A stretch of 64,000 bases of DNA from Pseudomonadota bacterium. GTDB taxonomy: Bacteria; Pseudomonadota; Gammaproteobacteria; JAKAQQ01. Of the stretch, positions 29,246 through 38,813 are shown piece after piece. The stretch spans positions 108,421-172,420 of the forward strand of contig JAJZYM010000001.1 in the NCBI GenBank assembly GCA_021798115.1, in the 5' to 3' direction. The first letter of the stretch is position 1, and the number at the start of each line of letters is the position of its first letter. Below the pieces are notes generated by a model, which saw only the letters and a program-made list of their open reading frames with translations, did no database searches and was not told where the DNA came from. The translations under genes were made by a program, and so were the position numbers.

Positions 29246-30103
29246 ATGGTCAACTACCGCCACCGCCACCACGCCGGCTCGGTGCATGATCTCGTCAAAC
29301 ATCTGGCGCTCGTGACCCTGCTCCGGCGCCTCAACGAACGAGCGGCGCCCTGGTGCTTTCTCGACACGCACGCCGGCGAAGGCTGGTACGAGCTCGCGGG
29401 CTCGGACACCAGCGAAGCCGAAGAGGGGATCGGGGGCCTCCTGGCCCGCGAACGGGCGATCCGTCACCCGCTCCTCCTCGCTTTTGCGGAGCTGCTACGC
29501 GCCTTCGCCGGTCCGGGGAATCCGCCCGCACGCTATCCGGGATCGCCAGCGCTGGCCGCGCTCCTCGCACGCCCCTCCGACCAACTGATCCTCGTCGACA
29601 CCACCGTCACGCCGCGCCTGCCGTTTCCCACCCCAGTGGGCGGCGCACGCATACACGTCCACCGGCGCGACGGCTTCGAGGCCCTCGAAGGGCTCCTCCC
29701 ACCGGCCGAGGGTCGCGGTCTCGTCCTCGTCGACCCCCCCTACGAGAAGCGCGACGAAAGCTCCCGCCTCGCCGACGGTCTGCCCCGTGCCGTCCGTCGT
29801 TTCCCCGCCGGTCGTTTCCTGGCCTGGTACCCGTTGAGCCGCCGCGTCGTCCCGCCGCGTCTCCGCGGCGGGACGGAGGCGGACGAGATCCTGCGTCTCG
29901 AGGCTGTCTGGGACGCCCACGCCGCTGTGCGAGGCACCGGCTTGATCATCGTGCGTCCGAGCGAAGAGTGCCGCGGGGCACTTCTCGAGGCCTGTCAGGA
30001 ACTCCTCACACTTCTCGGGCGGCCCGCCCAGATCACGGTGCGTGTCGAGGGGGGCGGCACGGAACGTCGCGCGCACACCCCCCGACACCCGGGGGCGCGG
30101 TGA
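29246..30103 (+). CDS. rlmJ: 23S rRNA (adenine2030-N6)-methyltransferase RlmJ
   Basis: NYRHRHHAGSVHDLVKHLALVTLL...FLDTHAGEGWYEL...GLVLVDPPYE. Confidence 0.92.
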   Translation: MVNYRHRHHAGSVHDLVKHLALVTLLRRLNERAAPWCFLDTHAGEGWYELAGSDTSEAEEGIGGLLARERAIRHPLLLAFAELLRAFAGPGNPPARYPGSPALAALLARPSDQLILVDTTVTPRLPFPTPVGGARIHVHRRDGFEALEGLLPPAEGRGLVLVDPPYEKRDESSRLADGLPRAVRRFPAGRFLAWYPLSRRVVPPRLRGGTEADEILRLEAVWDAHAAVRGTGLIIVRPSEECRGALLEACQELLTLLGRPAQITVRVEGGGTERRAHTPRHPGAR

Positions 30104-30495
30104 TCGATCGTGCGGCCGTTCTTCTCGTGCTCGCGGTACACCTTGCGGTCATCGTTTTCAATGTCGCCGGGCTCATCCTCATCCCGCTGGGCGCAAGGCG
30201 CGGCTGGCGGTTCGTCCGGAGACGGGACCTCCGGCTCCTCCACCTGCTCTCCCTCACGGTGGTTGCGCTCCAAGCGGTCCTCGGCCGCGCGTGCTTCCTC
30301 ACGATCCTTCAATCGCGGCTCGAGGGACGCGTGGGGCGCACGCCGCCTCTTCTGGCACATTGGATCGACCGGGTGATCTATTGGCCTCTGCCGCTCGCGT
30401 TCTTCACCGCTCTTTACGTGGCAGTGTGGATTTACGTCCTCGCGCTCTGGTATTTCGTACCGCCGGGGAGGTCGGGCGCAAAGGGCTCTCCTTGA
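30100..30495 (+). CDS. DUF2784-like membrane protein
   Basis: FVRRRDLRLLHLLSLTVVALQAVLGRACFLTILQ; overlaps rlmJ stop. Confidence 0.7.
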   Translation: MIDRAAVLLVLAVHLAVIVFNVAGLILIPLGARRGWRFVRRRDLRLLHLLSLTVVALQAVLGRACFLTILQSRLEGRVGRTPPLLAHWIDRVIYWPLPLAFFTALYVAVWIYVLALWYFVPPGRSGAKGSP

Positions 30496-32773
30496 GCAGC
30501 CGGCAGAGCGTCCGCTCAACGTCCTCTTCGCGCACGAGGACATGGTCGGCGGCGGGCCCGAGCGGAATGTAGACATCCTCTCCCGTGAGCCTCTCCTTCG
30601 ACCCCTTGTAACCGGCCTCGTCAAGGAGCGTGAAGATCTCCTCGGCCACGCCGCCTGTCCGTCGCCCCTCGTCGACGACGAGAACCGCTGCGCGGCCCGC
30701 GCTCTCGCGCACCAGCACGTCGGCGTTGAGCGGCTTGAGCCAAAGAAGATCGACGATGCGGATCGCCGGGGCTCCCGCCCGGCGCAGACGCTCGGCGGCG
30801 CGCAGCGTGAAGTACGTTCCGTTGCCGTAGGTGAAGACGACGAGCGACGCATCGTCCGGCCCGTAGATCCGCGGGCTTCCCACCGCCTGGGCCTCCCCGG
30901 GCGCAGGGTAGGCAGCGAGCCAGCCGCCGTCCTTTTCCTCGTAGAGATCCTTCGTCATGTAAAGCGCAATGGGTTCGAGGAAGACCGCCACACGTCCGTC
31001 GACCCGCGCGAGAGCGAACAGGGTGCGGAGAACACGCACCGCATCATCCCCACGTCCGGCGGTCGCCACAACGAGCCCCGGAATGTCGCGCAGCGCGGTG
31101 ATGGAGTTGTCGTTGTGGAAATGCCCGCCAAAACCCTTTTGATAGGCCAGCCCCGGAAGGCGGAGAACAAAACCATTGCGGAACTTCCCGGCGGAAAAGT
31201 ACTGCAAAGAACAGGCTTCCCCGCGGATCTGGTCGCAGGCGTTGTGAAAATAGGCGAGATATTGGATCTCGGGGACGGGCAGAAGGCCGAGGTGGGCGGC
31301 TCCCTGGGCAAGCCCGAGGATGGTCGTCTCGTCCAGGAGGGTGTTGAAGACACGTGCGGGCCCGAAACGGGCATGCAGCCCTGCGGTCACGGTGTAGACC
31401 CCACCCTTGCGGGCCACGTCCTCACCGAAGACCACGGCTTCGGGACGCTGGGCCAGAAGATCAAACAGGGCCGCGTTGATCTGCCGCGCAAGATGGCGGG
31501 GCGGTTGCTTCTCGGGAAGAGCCGCCTCTCCGCCGAAGGCTTCCACCCGCCTCTCGGGGGCGGCCAGCCGCGTCGCCTCGCGCATCACCTCCTCCGCGTG
31601 GTAGGGCGCGAGAGGGGCGATCACCTCCGCGGCCGAGGCCAGTTTCGGACGCCCGAGAACGTCTTCCGCACGGGTCTCGATCTCGCGGCGAATCGCCTCG
31701 TAACGATCGAGAAGCCACTCCGGATCGACCGCCCCGAGAGCGCAGGCGCGCGCCGCGCCGACGAGAAGAGGGTCGCATCGCTCGTCCGCTTCGATGTCCG
31801 CCAGGGCACGGTAATCGGTCTCGGTATCGGTCCCGGCGTGCCCGAGGAGCCGTACGACCCGAAGACGGAGGAACACCGGCCTGCGACTGCTCCGGCAGAG
31901 GTCGAGCGCGCGGCGGCTCGCCTCGTAGGCGGCGACGGGGTCGAGTCCGTCGGCCTCCACGTAGGCGGTCGCGGGCCGGGCGCTCATGCCTGCCCGCACC
32001 CAGTCCCGCGGGGTCGGAACCGAGATGCCGTAGCCGTTGTCTTCGCAAACCCAGAGCACCGGGCAGGGGAGCCCCTGATACGCCGTCCACGAGGCGGCGT
32101 TGAACGCCGCCTGGGCGCTTGCGTGGTTGACGCTCGCGTCGCCGAAACTCACCATCACGACCGCGTCGGGTGCCCCCCCCGCCACACCGACCCGATACGC
32201 GTGCGCGAGGAGAGCGGCGGTTCCGCAGCCCTTCGGTAGATGGCTGGCGATCGTGCTCGTCTGCGGAGGCACACCGAGTTCCGCACTTCCCCAGACCTTG
32301 TGCCGACCCCCACTCACCGGGTCCTCGGAGCTGGCGACCAGACCCAGAAGAACTTCCCGCACGAGGTCGAGACCCGGCTTCTTGCGCGCCCGCTCGAACA
32401 TGAAGGCCCCGCTCCGGTAGTGGAGGAACACGCGGTCGTCCAGTCGCAGCAGGCGTCCCAGCACCGCGTTGCCCTCGTGTCCCGCTCCCCCGATGGTGTA
32501 GTAGCCGGCCTGGCGGAGGCGAAGCTCACGGGCCACGTAGTCGAGTCGACGTGCGCGCATCTGGGACTCGAGAATCTCACGCAAGGCCCCGGCGGTGAGT
32601 GTCCCCTCGTCTCCGACAAGCGCCTCCTCGCACAAGAGCGGCCGGCCGGAGGATGGCCACGAGCGCACTGTCTCGGTAAACAGGCTGTCGACCACCCGGT
32701 GGCGGTGGAGGAGACGTGTCGCGCTCTTGAGCAGGGCGGCCGTGGGCCGCGGCGAATCAGAAGGCACTGACAC
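30404..32773 (-). CDS. Alpha-keto acid dehydrogenase E1, fused alpha and beta subunits
   Basis: TPP-type alpha half (GDASVNHASAQAAFNAA) and beta half (VVFGEDVARKGGVYTVTAGL...FGPARVFNTLLDE) in one ORF. Confidence 0.88.
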   Translation of the reverse strand: MSVPSDSPRPTAALLKSATRLLHRHRVVDSLFTETVRSWPSSGRPLLCEEALVGDEGTLTAGALREILESQMRARRLDYVARELRLRQAGYYTIGGAGHEGNAVLGRLLRLDDRVFLHYRSGAFMFERARKKPGLDLVREVLLGLVASSEDPVSGGRHKVWGSAELGVPPQTSTIASHLPKGCGTAALLAHAYRVGVAGGAPDAVVMVSFGDASVNHASAQAAFNAASWTAYQGLPCPVLWVCEDNGYGISVPTPRDWVRAGMSARPATAYVEADGLDPVAAYEASRRALDLCRSSRRPVFLRLRVVRLLGHAGTDTETDYRALADIEADERCDPLLVGAARACALGAVDPEWLLDRYEAIRREIETRAEDVLGRPKLASAAEVIAPLAPYHAEEVMREATRLAAPERRVEAFGGEAALPEKQPPRHLARQINAALFDLLAQRPEAVVFGEDVARKGGVYTVTAGLHARFGPARVFNTLLDETTILGLAQGAAHLGLLPVPEIQYLAYFHNACDQIRGEACSLQYFSAGKFRNGFVLRLPGLAYQKGFGGHFHNDNSITALRDIPGLVVATAGRGDDAVRVLRTLFALARVDGRVAVFLEPIALYMTKDLYEEKDGGWLAAYPAPGEAQAVGSPRIYGPDDASLVVFTYGNGTYFTLRAAERLRRAGAPAIRIVDLLWLKPLNADVLVRESAGRAAVLVVDEGRRTGGVAEEIFTLLDEAGYKGSKERLTGEDVYIPLGPAADHVLVREEDVERTLCRLLKESPLRPTSPAVRNTRARGRKSTLPRKER

Positions 32774-33914
32774 CGGTGATCTCGCGACCGACAGCGAGCT
32801 CGTGGATCGTCTCCGTACCCTCGTAGGTAATCACCGACTCGAGATTGAGGCTGTGACGGATCGGCGGGAACTCAAGCGTGATCCCCGCCCCGCCGAGAAG
32901 ATCCCGGGCGTCACGGGCTATCTCGAGGGCGCTGCGCACGTTGTTCCATTTGGCAAGAGACACCTGCGCGGGGCGGAGTGCCCCCGCCCGCTTGAGAACA
33001 CCCAGACGGTGGGCAAGGAGCTGCGCGGTAGCGAGTCCCCGGACCATCCGCGCGAGGCGTTGCTGGACGATCTGTTTTTCGGCCAGCGCCCCACCAAAGA
33101 GCCGTCGCTCTGCGGTGTAGGTGCGCGCCGTCTCGAGGCACGCCCGAGCCGCTCCACAGGCTCCCCAAGCAATGCCGTAACGCGCCTGGGTGAGACAGCT
33201 CAAGGGCGCCTTGAGCCCCCGCGCCTCGGGAAGGCGCTGGCGTTCGGGCACACGTACCCCGTCGAGATAGAGTGCCGAAGTGACCGAGGCTCGAAGCGAG
33301 GCCTTGTGTTCGATATCGGTGGCTGCAAAGCCCGCCGTTCCCTTCTCGACGAGAAACCCGAGGACGCCCTCCTCGGCCTGCGCCCAGACGACCGCCACAT
33401 CGGCGATCGATCCGTTCGTGATCCACATCTTGGCCCCGTCCAGGATCCAGTCGCCGCCGCTGCGTCGGGCCCGCGTGCGCATGGCGGCGGGGTCCGATCC
33501 TCCGTGGGGCTCGGTGAGTCCGAAGCAGCCGAGAGCCTCGGCACGCGCCAGGCGCGGAAGCCAGATTTTCTTCTGCTCTTCGCTGCCGTAGGCGTGGATC
33601 GGATACATCACGAGGCTCGATTGCACGGAGACGAAACTCCTGAGTCCGCTGTCGGCGCGCTCGAATTCTTCACACACGAGCCCGTAGGCGACGGGGCCGA
33701 GGCCCGGGCAGCCGTAGCCTTCGAGGCTCGTCCCGAGAACGCCGAGGGCTCCGATCTCCGGCACGAGCTCGCGGGGGAAGCGCCCCTCCTCGAAGGCGGC
33801 CGGGACGAGCGGAAGCGCACGCTCGTCGACGAAGCGAGCCACCGTGGACCGCACCAGTTCTTCCTCAGGCGAGAGTGTCGTGAGGAGATCGAGAAAATCT
33901 TCCGGCGTGGGCAT
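32757..33914 (-). CDS. Acyl-CoA dehydrogenase, glutaryl-CoA dehydrogenase-like
   Basis: FGLTEPHGGSDPAAMRTRAR...YEGTETIHELAVGREITGVSAF. Confidence 0.9.
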   Translation of the reverse strand: MPTPEDFLDLLTTLSPEEELVRSTVARFVDERALPLVPAAFEEGRFPRELVPEIGALGVLGTSLEGYGCPGLGPVAYGLVCEEFERADSGLRSFVSVQSSLVMYPIHAYGSEEQKKIWLPRLARAEALGCFGLTEPHGGSDPAAMRTRARRSGGDWILDGAKMWITNGSIADVAVVWAQAEEGVLGFLVEKGTAGFAATDIEHKASLRASVTSALYLDGVRVPERQRLPEARGLKAPLSCLTQARYGIAWGACGAARACLETARTYTAERRLFGGALAEKQIVQQRLARMVRGLATAQLLAHRLGVLKRAGALRPAQVSLAKWNNVRSALEIARDARDLLGGAGITLEFPPIRHSLNLESVITYEGTETIHELAVGREITGVSAF

Positions 33915-34003
33915 GGCGGTTTCGTCCCGACGAACGGGCGTGCGCCCGTGAGGGTGTGGCTTGGGGAAACGCCCCCCGGAACGATGGACCGGGAGGCGCG
34001 GAC

Positions 34004-34486
34004 TCAGAACGGTTGGACGCGCGCCACCCCGTTCTGGCTAATCAGGACTTCCACCTGTTCTCCCAAGCGCCAGTTGGTGCGCCCGGCCTGTTGGGTCACA
34101 GCGATGAGACGGCCGTTGTTGAGCCGGACGGTGAGCTGTACGCCGTTCGCGGCGCCCATGCCGCTTCCGATGGCGTGGCCAGCCAGGGCCCCAAGAACGA
34201 CCCCCCCGACCGTGGCGAGAGCCCGCCCGTTACCCGACCCGAAGCTGTTGCCCGCAATCCCTCCGGCCACGGCTCCGACGGCGGTTCCCGCCTCACCGGA
34301 GCTGATTCCGCCCCGCGCGGTCCCGCCCTTGATCTTGACGAAATGGACGGCGACGAGTGTCCCGAGCTCGACACGCTGGAGACTGCGTGTCTCGTTGCGG
34401 TAATAGGACGAACCGCCGAGGTTGCTGGCGCAGCCCGACAGGACGAGGAACCCGGCGCAGGCCAGGAGCACAGAGAACTTCTTCAC
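34004..34486 (-). CDS. Glycine-zipper outer membrane lipoprotein (SlyB/Pcp-like)
   Basis: Lipobox VLSGC; AGTAVGAVAGGIAGNSFGSGNGRALATVGGVVLGALAGHAIG. Confidence 0.82.
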   Translation of the reverse strand: MKKFSVLLACAGFLVLSGCASNLGGSSYYRNETRSLQRVELGTLVAVHFVKIKGGTARGGISSGEAGTAVGAVAGGIAGNSFGSGNGRALATVGGVVLGALAGHAIGSGMGAANGVQLTVRLNNGRLIAVTQQAGRTNWRLGEQVEVLISQNGVARVQPF

Positions 34487-34675
34487 GTAGAGAACACCTC
34501 CAAAACGACCAGGTCGGGCGAATCCGCGCCCCTTGGGCCGCCGCCCGTCCGTGACCATTCTAACGCCGGAACGACCTCCAGGAGGACACCACACATCGAA
34601 GACGGCGCGGCGGCGAGGAGAATCTTTCATATCACTGTCATATTCAGGAAAGAAGATTGTTGCATTCCTGTTGCC

Positions 34676-36010
34676 ATGTGGTGCCCCGTGCGTCATCCAC
34701 TCCGCCCCACCCTCGTCTGCCTCATCCTGGTCACGGTCCTGGTCGGCCGGGCCTGGGCCCACGGCTCTTCTCCCGCCTGTCCACGCCGAGATCGGCTTCC
34801 CCACGGCTGGGCGTGCCTGCGGGGACTTCTGCGCGTCTACGATTTTGCGCGTCTCTACAGCGGGGCGACGGCCCCGTCCAACCAACACGCCCTCTCCGTG
34901 GGGGGGATGCTCGACCTCGAAACTCACCCTTTCCTCGAGCCCCATCTCGGCGCACGGGTCACGTTCTGGGATGCCCAGGGACTGCCCGGCCTGGAGAATC
35001 ACGCCCAAGACAACACGCATTTTGATCCGACGCTCTACGGTCTTCGCCCCGTCCGTGCGCTCACCCAGGCGTATCTCTCCTGGCGCACGGGGCCGTGGCA
35101 CATCGACGTCGGCGACCGGATTCTCGACACGCCCTGGATGTCGGGCTCCGACTCACGCATGGTGCCGGCTTCCTACCAAGGCGCTAGCCTGGAGACCGAG
35201 TTCGGAGGCTGGGATTTCGAACTGTTGCGCGTGACGCGCTGGAAGAGCCGAACTTCGAGCGATTACTCGGCCACAACGCTCTACAACAGCCCGGGCACGG
35301 CCGGTATCGAAGGCGGGGATCCCGTCACCGCTGTGGGTTCTCGCCGCACTCCCGGCGCGTTCGCTCTCGGCCTTCATGCCCCCGCGGGCGCCCTCCGAGT
35401 CGGCCTGTGGTACTACGATTTCGACGAATACGCCCGACTGACCTACGGGACCCTCACGGGGCCGACACTGTCTTTCTCCCCCTGGCGCCCGGGCTGGAAA
35501 ATCCAGGCACTCCGGGAATGGAGTTCGGGCCCCAACCTCCTCGGAACCCCCGTCGATGCCCTCGGGGCAGGCGCCGAACTCCTCGTCCCAACCTTTCTTC
35601 GTTCTCTCGTCTTCACGCTCGCCTTTGACCGGATCGCTCCCCACAGCGGAGAATTCGACACGGGCGGCATCGTCTCGCCGTACACGGCCGGCTACGCCAC
35701 CGACCCCCTCTTCACCACCTCCATGATCGCCGGCCTCGTCGAGAAGGGACCGGGCTCGGCCGTCCGCCTGGCGCTCACGGACCGTCCTCCGGGAGGGACA
35801 ACGCGGATCATCGTGTCCTGGGCCCGCTACTACACCGCCCCACGCCTGCCCGACACGAGCGAAACCGACCTTGACGTCACCTGGTGGCCACAGGCAGCGT
35901 CGGGCCGCCTCTCGCTCCGCAATCGTCTCGGCATTCTCACCGGACTGACCCCCCCTTCGCCTCTGGGGGTCTTCGTCTACGAGCGCCTCATGTTGGCCCT
36001 CCGTTTCTGA
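34676..36010 (+). CDS. OprD-family-like outer membrane porin
   Basis: Signal peptide; LRVYDFARLY...GLRPVRALTQAYLSWRTGPWHIDVGDRILDTPWMSGSDSRMVPASYQGASLE; C-terminal Phe. Confidence 0.7.
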   Translation: MWCPVRHPLRPTLVCLILVTVLVGRAWAHGSSPACPRRDRLPHGWACLRGLLRVYDFARLYSGATAPSNQHALSVGGMLDLETHPFLEPHLGARVTFWDAQGLPGLENHAQDNTHFDPTLYGLRPVRALTQAYLSWRTGPWHIDVGDRILDTPWMSGSDSRMVPASYQGASLETEFGGWDFELLRVTRWKSRTSSDYSATTLYNSPGTAGIEGGDPVTAVGSRRTPGAFALGLHAPAGALRVGLWYYDFDEYARLTYGTLTGPTLSFSPWRPGWKIQALREWSSGPNLLGTPVDALGAGAELLVPTFLRSLVFTLAFDRIAPHSGEFDTGGIVSPYTAGYATDPLFTTSMIAGLVEKGPGSAVRLALTDRPPGGTTRIIVSWARYYTAPRLPDTSETDLDVTWWPQAASGRLSLRNRLGILTGLTPPSPLGVFVYERLMLALRF

Positions 36011-36095
36011 CACCGACCGGGACTGTTCCTTGACAGACGGCATGGGCTCGCTTACGCTGGCCGCGTCCCGGCCGACTGCCAGACCGTCGCCACCT

Positions 36096-36692
36096 ATGGC
36101 CTCCACACCCGAACCCGCTCTCCCGTCACCGCCTCCCGAAGGCCGGAGCGGGGATCCGCTCGCCGCGGCGTTTCTCGCCTGCCGGCGGCAGGATCCACGT
36201 GGCCTCGAGAAACTCTACGAACTCCTTGCCCCGCAACTCTTCGGGTTCCTGCGACGTATGCTTCCGAGAAAAGATCTTGCGGAGGAAGCGTTGCAGGACA
36301 CGTTCGTCAACATCTGGCGAAGGATCGAGGACTACGACGGCGCCCGCGGCGAAATCCGCACATGGATTTTCGCCATTGCGCACCACCGGGCCGTTGACAT
36401 CCTGCGCCGTGAGCGACGCCTCGTGCCGACACCGGATACGGACCTCGAGTCTCTGCTCGCGACCGCACCGCCCGAGACGGCGCACGAACCGCTCGCCCGA
36501 CTCGAGGAAACGCGCTTGCGCGACTGCCTCGGGCGCCTGTCCCAGGACCAGCGCCGGGTTCTTTTCCTGGCCTACTACCACGACCGGACTCAAGAGGAGA
36601 TTGCCCGCACGCTCGGATCTCCCCTGGGCACGGTCAAGAGCTGGATGCGCCGCGGGCTCCTCGGCTTACGCCGCTGCCTCGAAACGCCATGA
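36096..36692 (+). CDS. ECF RNA polymerase sigma factor
   Basis: LEKLYELLAPQLFGFLRRML...AEEALQDTFVNIWRRIEDYDGARGEIRTWIFAIAHHRAVDILRRERR...GSPLGTVKSWMRRGLLGLRR. Confidence 0.92.
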   Translation: MASTPEPALPSPPPEGRSGDPLAAAFLACRRQDPRGLEKLYELLAPQLFGFLRRMLPRKDLAEEALQDTFVNIWRRIEDYDGARGEIRTWIFAIAHHRAVDILRRERRLVPTPDTDLESLLATAPPETAHEPLARLEETRLRDCLGRLSQDQRRVLFLAYYHDRTQEEIARTLGSPLGTVKSWMRRGLLGLRRCLETP

Positions 36693-37381
36693 AACTGCCC
36701 GAAGGCGAAGCGCGCGAACTCCTGGCTGCCGAGTACGTCCTCGGCACACTCACCCCCACCGTCCGCCGGCGTGTTGAGCGTTGGATCTTCCTCCACCCGG
36801 AGCTGGCCGAGAGCGTCCGCCGCTGGGAGCACGATTTTGCCCGCTTTGCCGCTCTCGCCACCCCTGAAACGCCGCCCGTGCGTTGCCGCCGCCGACTCGA
36901 GAGCTTTCTCAAGAACGAGCGACCCCGCCGGCGTCTCACGCTGATCGCCGCAGGCTTCTGGCGTTACGCCGCGCCCCTCGCCGTCGCCGCCTCCCTCTTC
37001 CTCGTGGCGGTCTTGGTCGAGCGGGTCCGGACGGTCGAGCGTCCACCCGCCGGAATCGCCGTCCTCGTCGGCCGGCACGGCCACGCGCACTGGGTGCTGA
37101 CGATGGGTCACGACCGGATGCGCGTCGTGGTCGTGGGGCGCATTGCCCTGCCGCCGCACAAGAGCTACGAACTCTGGTTTGAGCCCCGAGCCGGCGCGCG
37201 CATGGTCCCCGTCGGACTCTTGCCCAGCCGGGGGCTCATGACCGCGCGTCTTCCAGCCGCCGTGTACGTGCGTCTGGCCCACGCGCATCTGCTTGCGGTG
37301 AGCCTCGAGCCCGCGGGCGGTTCCCCCACCGGCCGGCCGACCGGACCGGTTCTCGCCACGGCTACGCCCCAAGCGGTCTGA
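36689..37381 (+). CDS. Anti-sigma factor (RskA-like)
   Basis: Starts 4 nt inside the sigma gene; cytoplasmic N-terminus, single TM, C-terminal PPHKSYELWFEPRAG. Confidence 0.85.
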   Translation: MKLPEGEARELLAAEYVLGTLTPTVRRRVERWIFLHPELAESVRRWEHDFARFAALATPETPPVRCRRRLESFLKNERPRRRLTLIAAGFWRYAAPLAVAASLFLVAVLVERVRTVERPPAGIAVLVGRHGHAHWVLTMGHDRMRVVVVGRIALPPHKSYELWFEPRAGARMVPVGLLPSRGLMTARLPAAVYVRLAHAHLLAVSLEPAGGSPTGRPTGPVLATATPQAV

Positions 37382-37451
37382 TTCATCCGCGCCCGCGGCT
37401 CCGGGCACCCAAAGATACAATGGGCGCCTCCCCGGGCGTCGGTCGTGATCG

Positions 37452-38813
37452 TTGGACCATTCCCCCCCCTCCCTCGTCCGTCGCCTGGGCGCTTTCAGTG
37501 GCGCCATGGTCGTCGTCGGCATCGTCATCGGGACGGGGCTCTACCGTGTGCCTCCGGTCGTGGCTGCCGCCTTCTCCACCCCGTTCGGTCCCCTCGCCCT
37601 CTGGGCGGTCGGCGGGGTCATTGCGCTCTCGGGAGCGCTCGCCGTTGCCGAACTTGCCGCCATGTTCCCTGACGCGGGAGGCCTCTACGTTTACATCCGG
37701 GAGGCTTTTGGTCCCGCCGCCGCGTTCCTCTTCGGCTGGATGTGGCTCCTCACCGACCCGATCTCCTGGGCCGCACAGGCGCTGGTCTTTTCCGAGTATT
37801 TCGGAAGTCTTCTTGGACTCGCGCCGCTCGCCGAGCACCTCACGGCCGCCCTGCTGATCGTGGCCCTCGCCCTCATCCAGACACGCTCGGTCGGAGCCGC
37901 TTCGTGGGTCCAGAACATCTTCACGAGCCTGAAAATTCTCACGCTCGTCGCCCTCGCCGTCGCCCTCGCCGTGGCCGTGCGTCAACCTCAAGCGGTTTCC
38001 GTGTCCGTGCACAGCGGTCGAGGAGCGGGGGGAATCGTGCTCGCACTCCTGGCCGTTCTCTGGGCCTACGACGGCTGGGAGAACCTCACGGCCCTGGCCG
38101 GCGAAGTCCGTGATCCGGGACGGAATCTCCCGCGTGCACTCTTCGGCGGGACGCTCCTCGTCCTCCTCCTGTACATCGGAGTCAACGCCGGCTATCTCCA
38201 CGTCCTGGGAACCGCGGGGGTAGCGGCCAGCCGCTCGGTGGCGGTCGACGCCCTGCGCGGGACGGCGGGCGGAGCCACCCTCACTCTGGTCGCTCTCATG
38301 GTCATGATCTCGGTGCTGGGTTCGCTCAACGGCAGCATGCTCTCCGACCCGAGGGTGTTCTACGCCCTGGCCCGAGACGGCCTTTTTTTCCGGGCGGTCG
38401 GACGTGTCCACCCCCGTCACCGCACACCCTACGTGGCCACGTTCCTCGGGACGTTCCTTGCCGCGGCCTTCGTCCTCACGCGCTCCTTCACCGATCTCGC
38501 GGCCGCCTATGTTCTCGGCATCTGGCCTTTCCTCATGCTCGCCGTCCTCGCGCTCTTCCGCTTGCGCCGCACCCAGGCCAGCCGACCCCGTCCTTACCGG
38601 ACCTGGGGATACCCGGCCGTCCCGATCCTCTTCCTCGCGGCCTCGGCGTTGGTCCTTTTCGGCGCGTTGTGGCAAGAGCCGCGGCGTGTCGCTCTGAGCC
38701 TCGCGCTCACCGCCGCCGGCTTACCGCTCTACTACTTCTGGAAATCGAGAGGCGCCGGTGGGCCGCCGACGCCGCAGGACCAGCCTCCGCGCAAAGATCC
38801 CCCGGGGTCGTAA
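37452..38813 (+). CDS. APC-family amino acid permease
   Basis: MVVVGIVIGTGLYRVPPVVAAAF; ~12 TM segments; ALWAVGGVIALSGALAVAELAAMFP. Confidence 0.88.
   Translation: MDHSPPSLVRRLGAFSGAMVVVGIVIGTGLYRVPPVVAAAFSTPFGPLALWAVGGVIALSGALAVAELAAMFPDAGGLYVYIREAFGPAAAFLFGWMWLLTDPISWAAQALVFSEYFGSLLGLAPLAEHLTAALLIVALALIQTRSVGAASWVQNIFTSLKILTLVALAVALAVAVRQPQAVSVSVHSGRGAGGIVLALLAVLWAYDGWENLTALAGEVRDPGRNLPRALFGGTLLVLLLYIGVNAGYLHVLGTAGVAASRSVAVDALRGTAGGATLTLVALMVMISVLGSLNGSMLSDPRVFYALARDGLFFRAVGRVHPRHRTPYVATFLGTFLAAAFVLTRSFTDLAAAYVLGIWPFLMLAVLALFRLRRTQASRPRPYRTWGYPAVPILFLAASALVLFGALWQEPRRVALSLALTAAGLPLYYFWKSRGAGGPPTPQDQPPRKDPPGS

Noticed and set aside
27715-29289. 524-aa plus-strand ORF rich in Glu/Lys/Arg
   Set aside because: Antisense shadow of the family 39 glycosyltransferase; composition typical of reversed high-GC coding DNA
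30542-32239. 565-aa plus-strand ORF
   Set aside because: Antisense to the E1 dehydrogenase fusion gene
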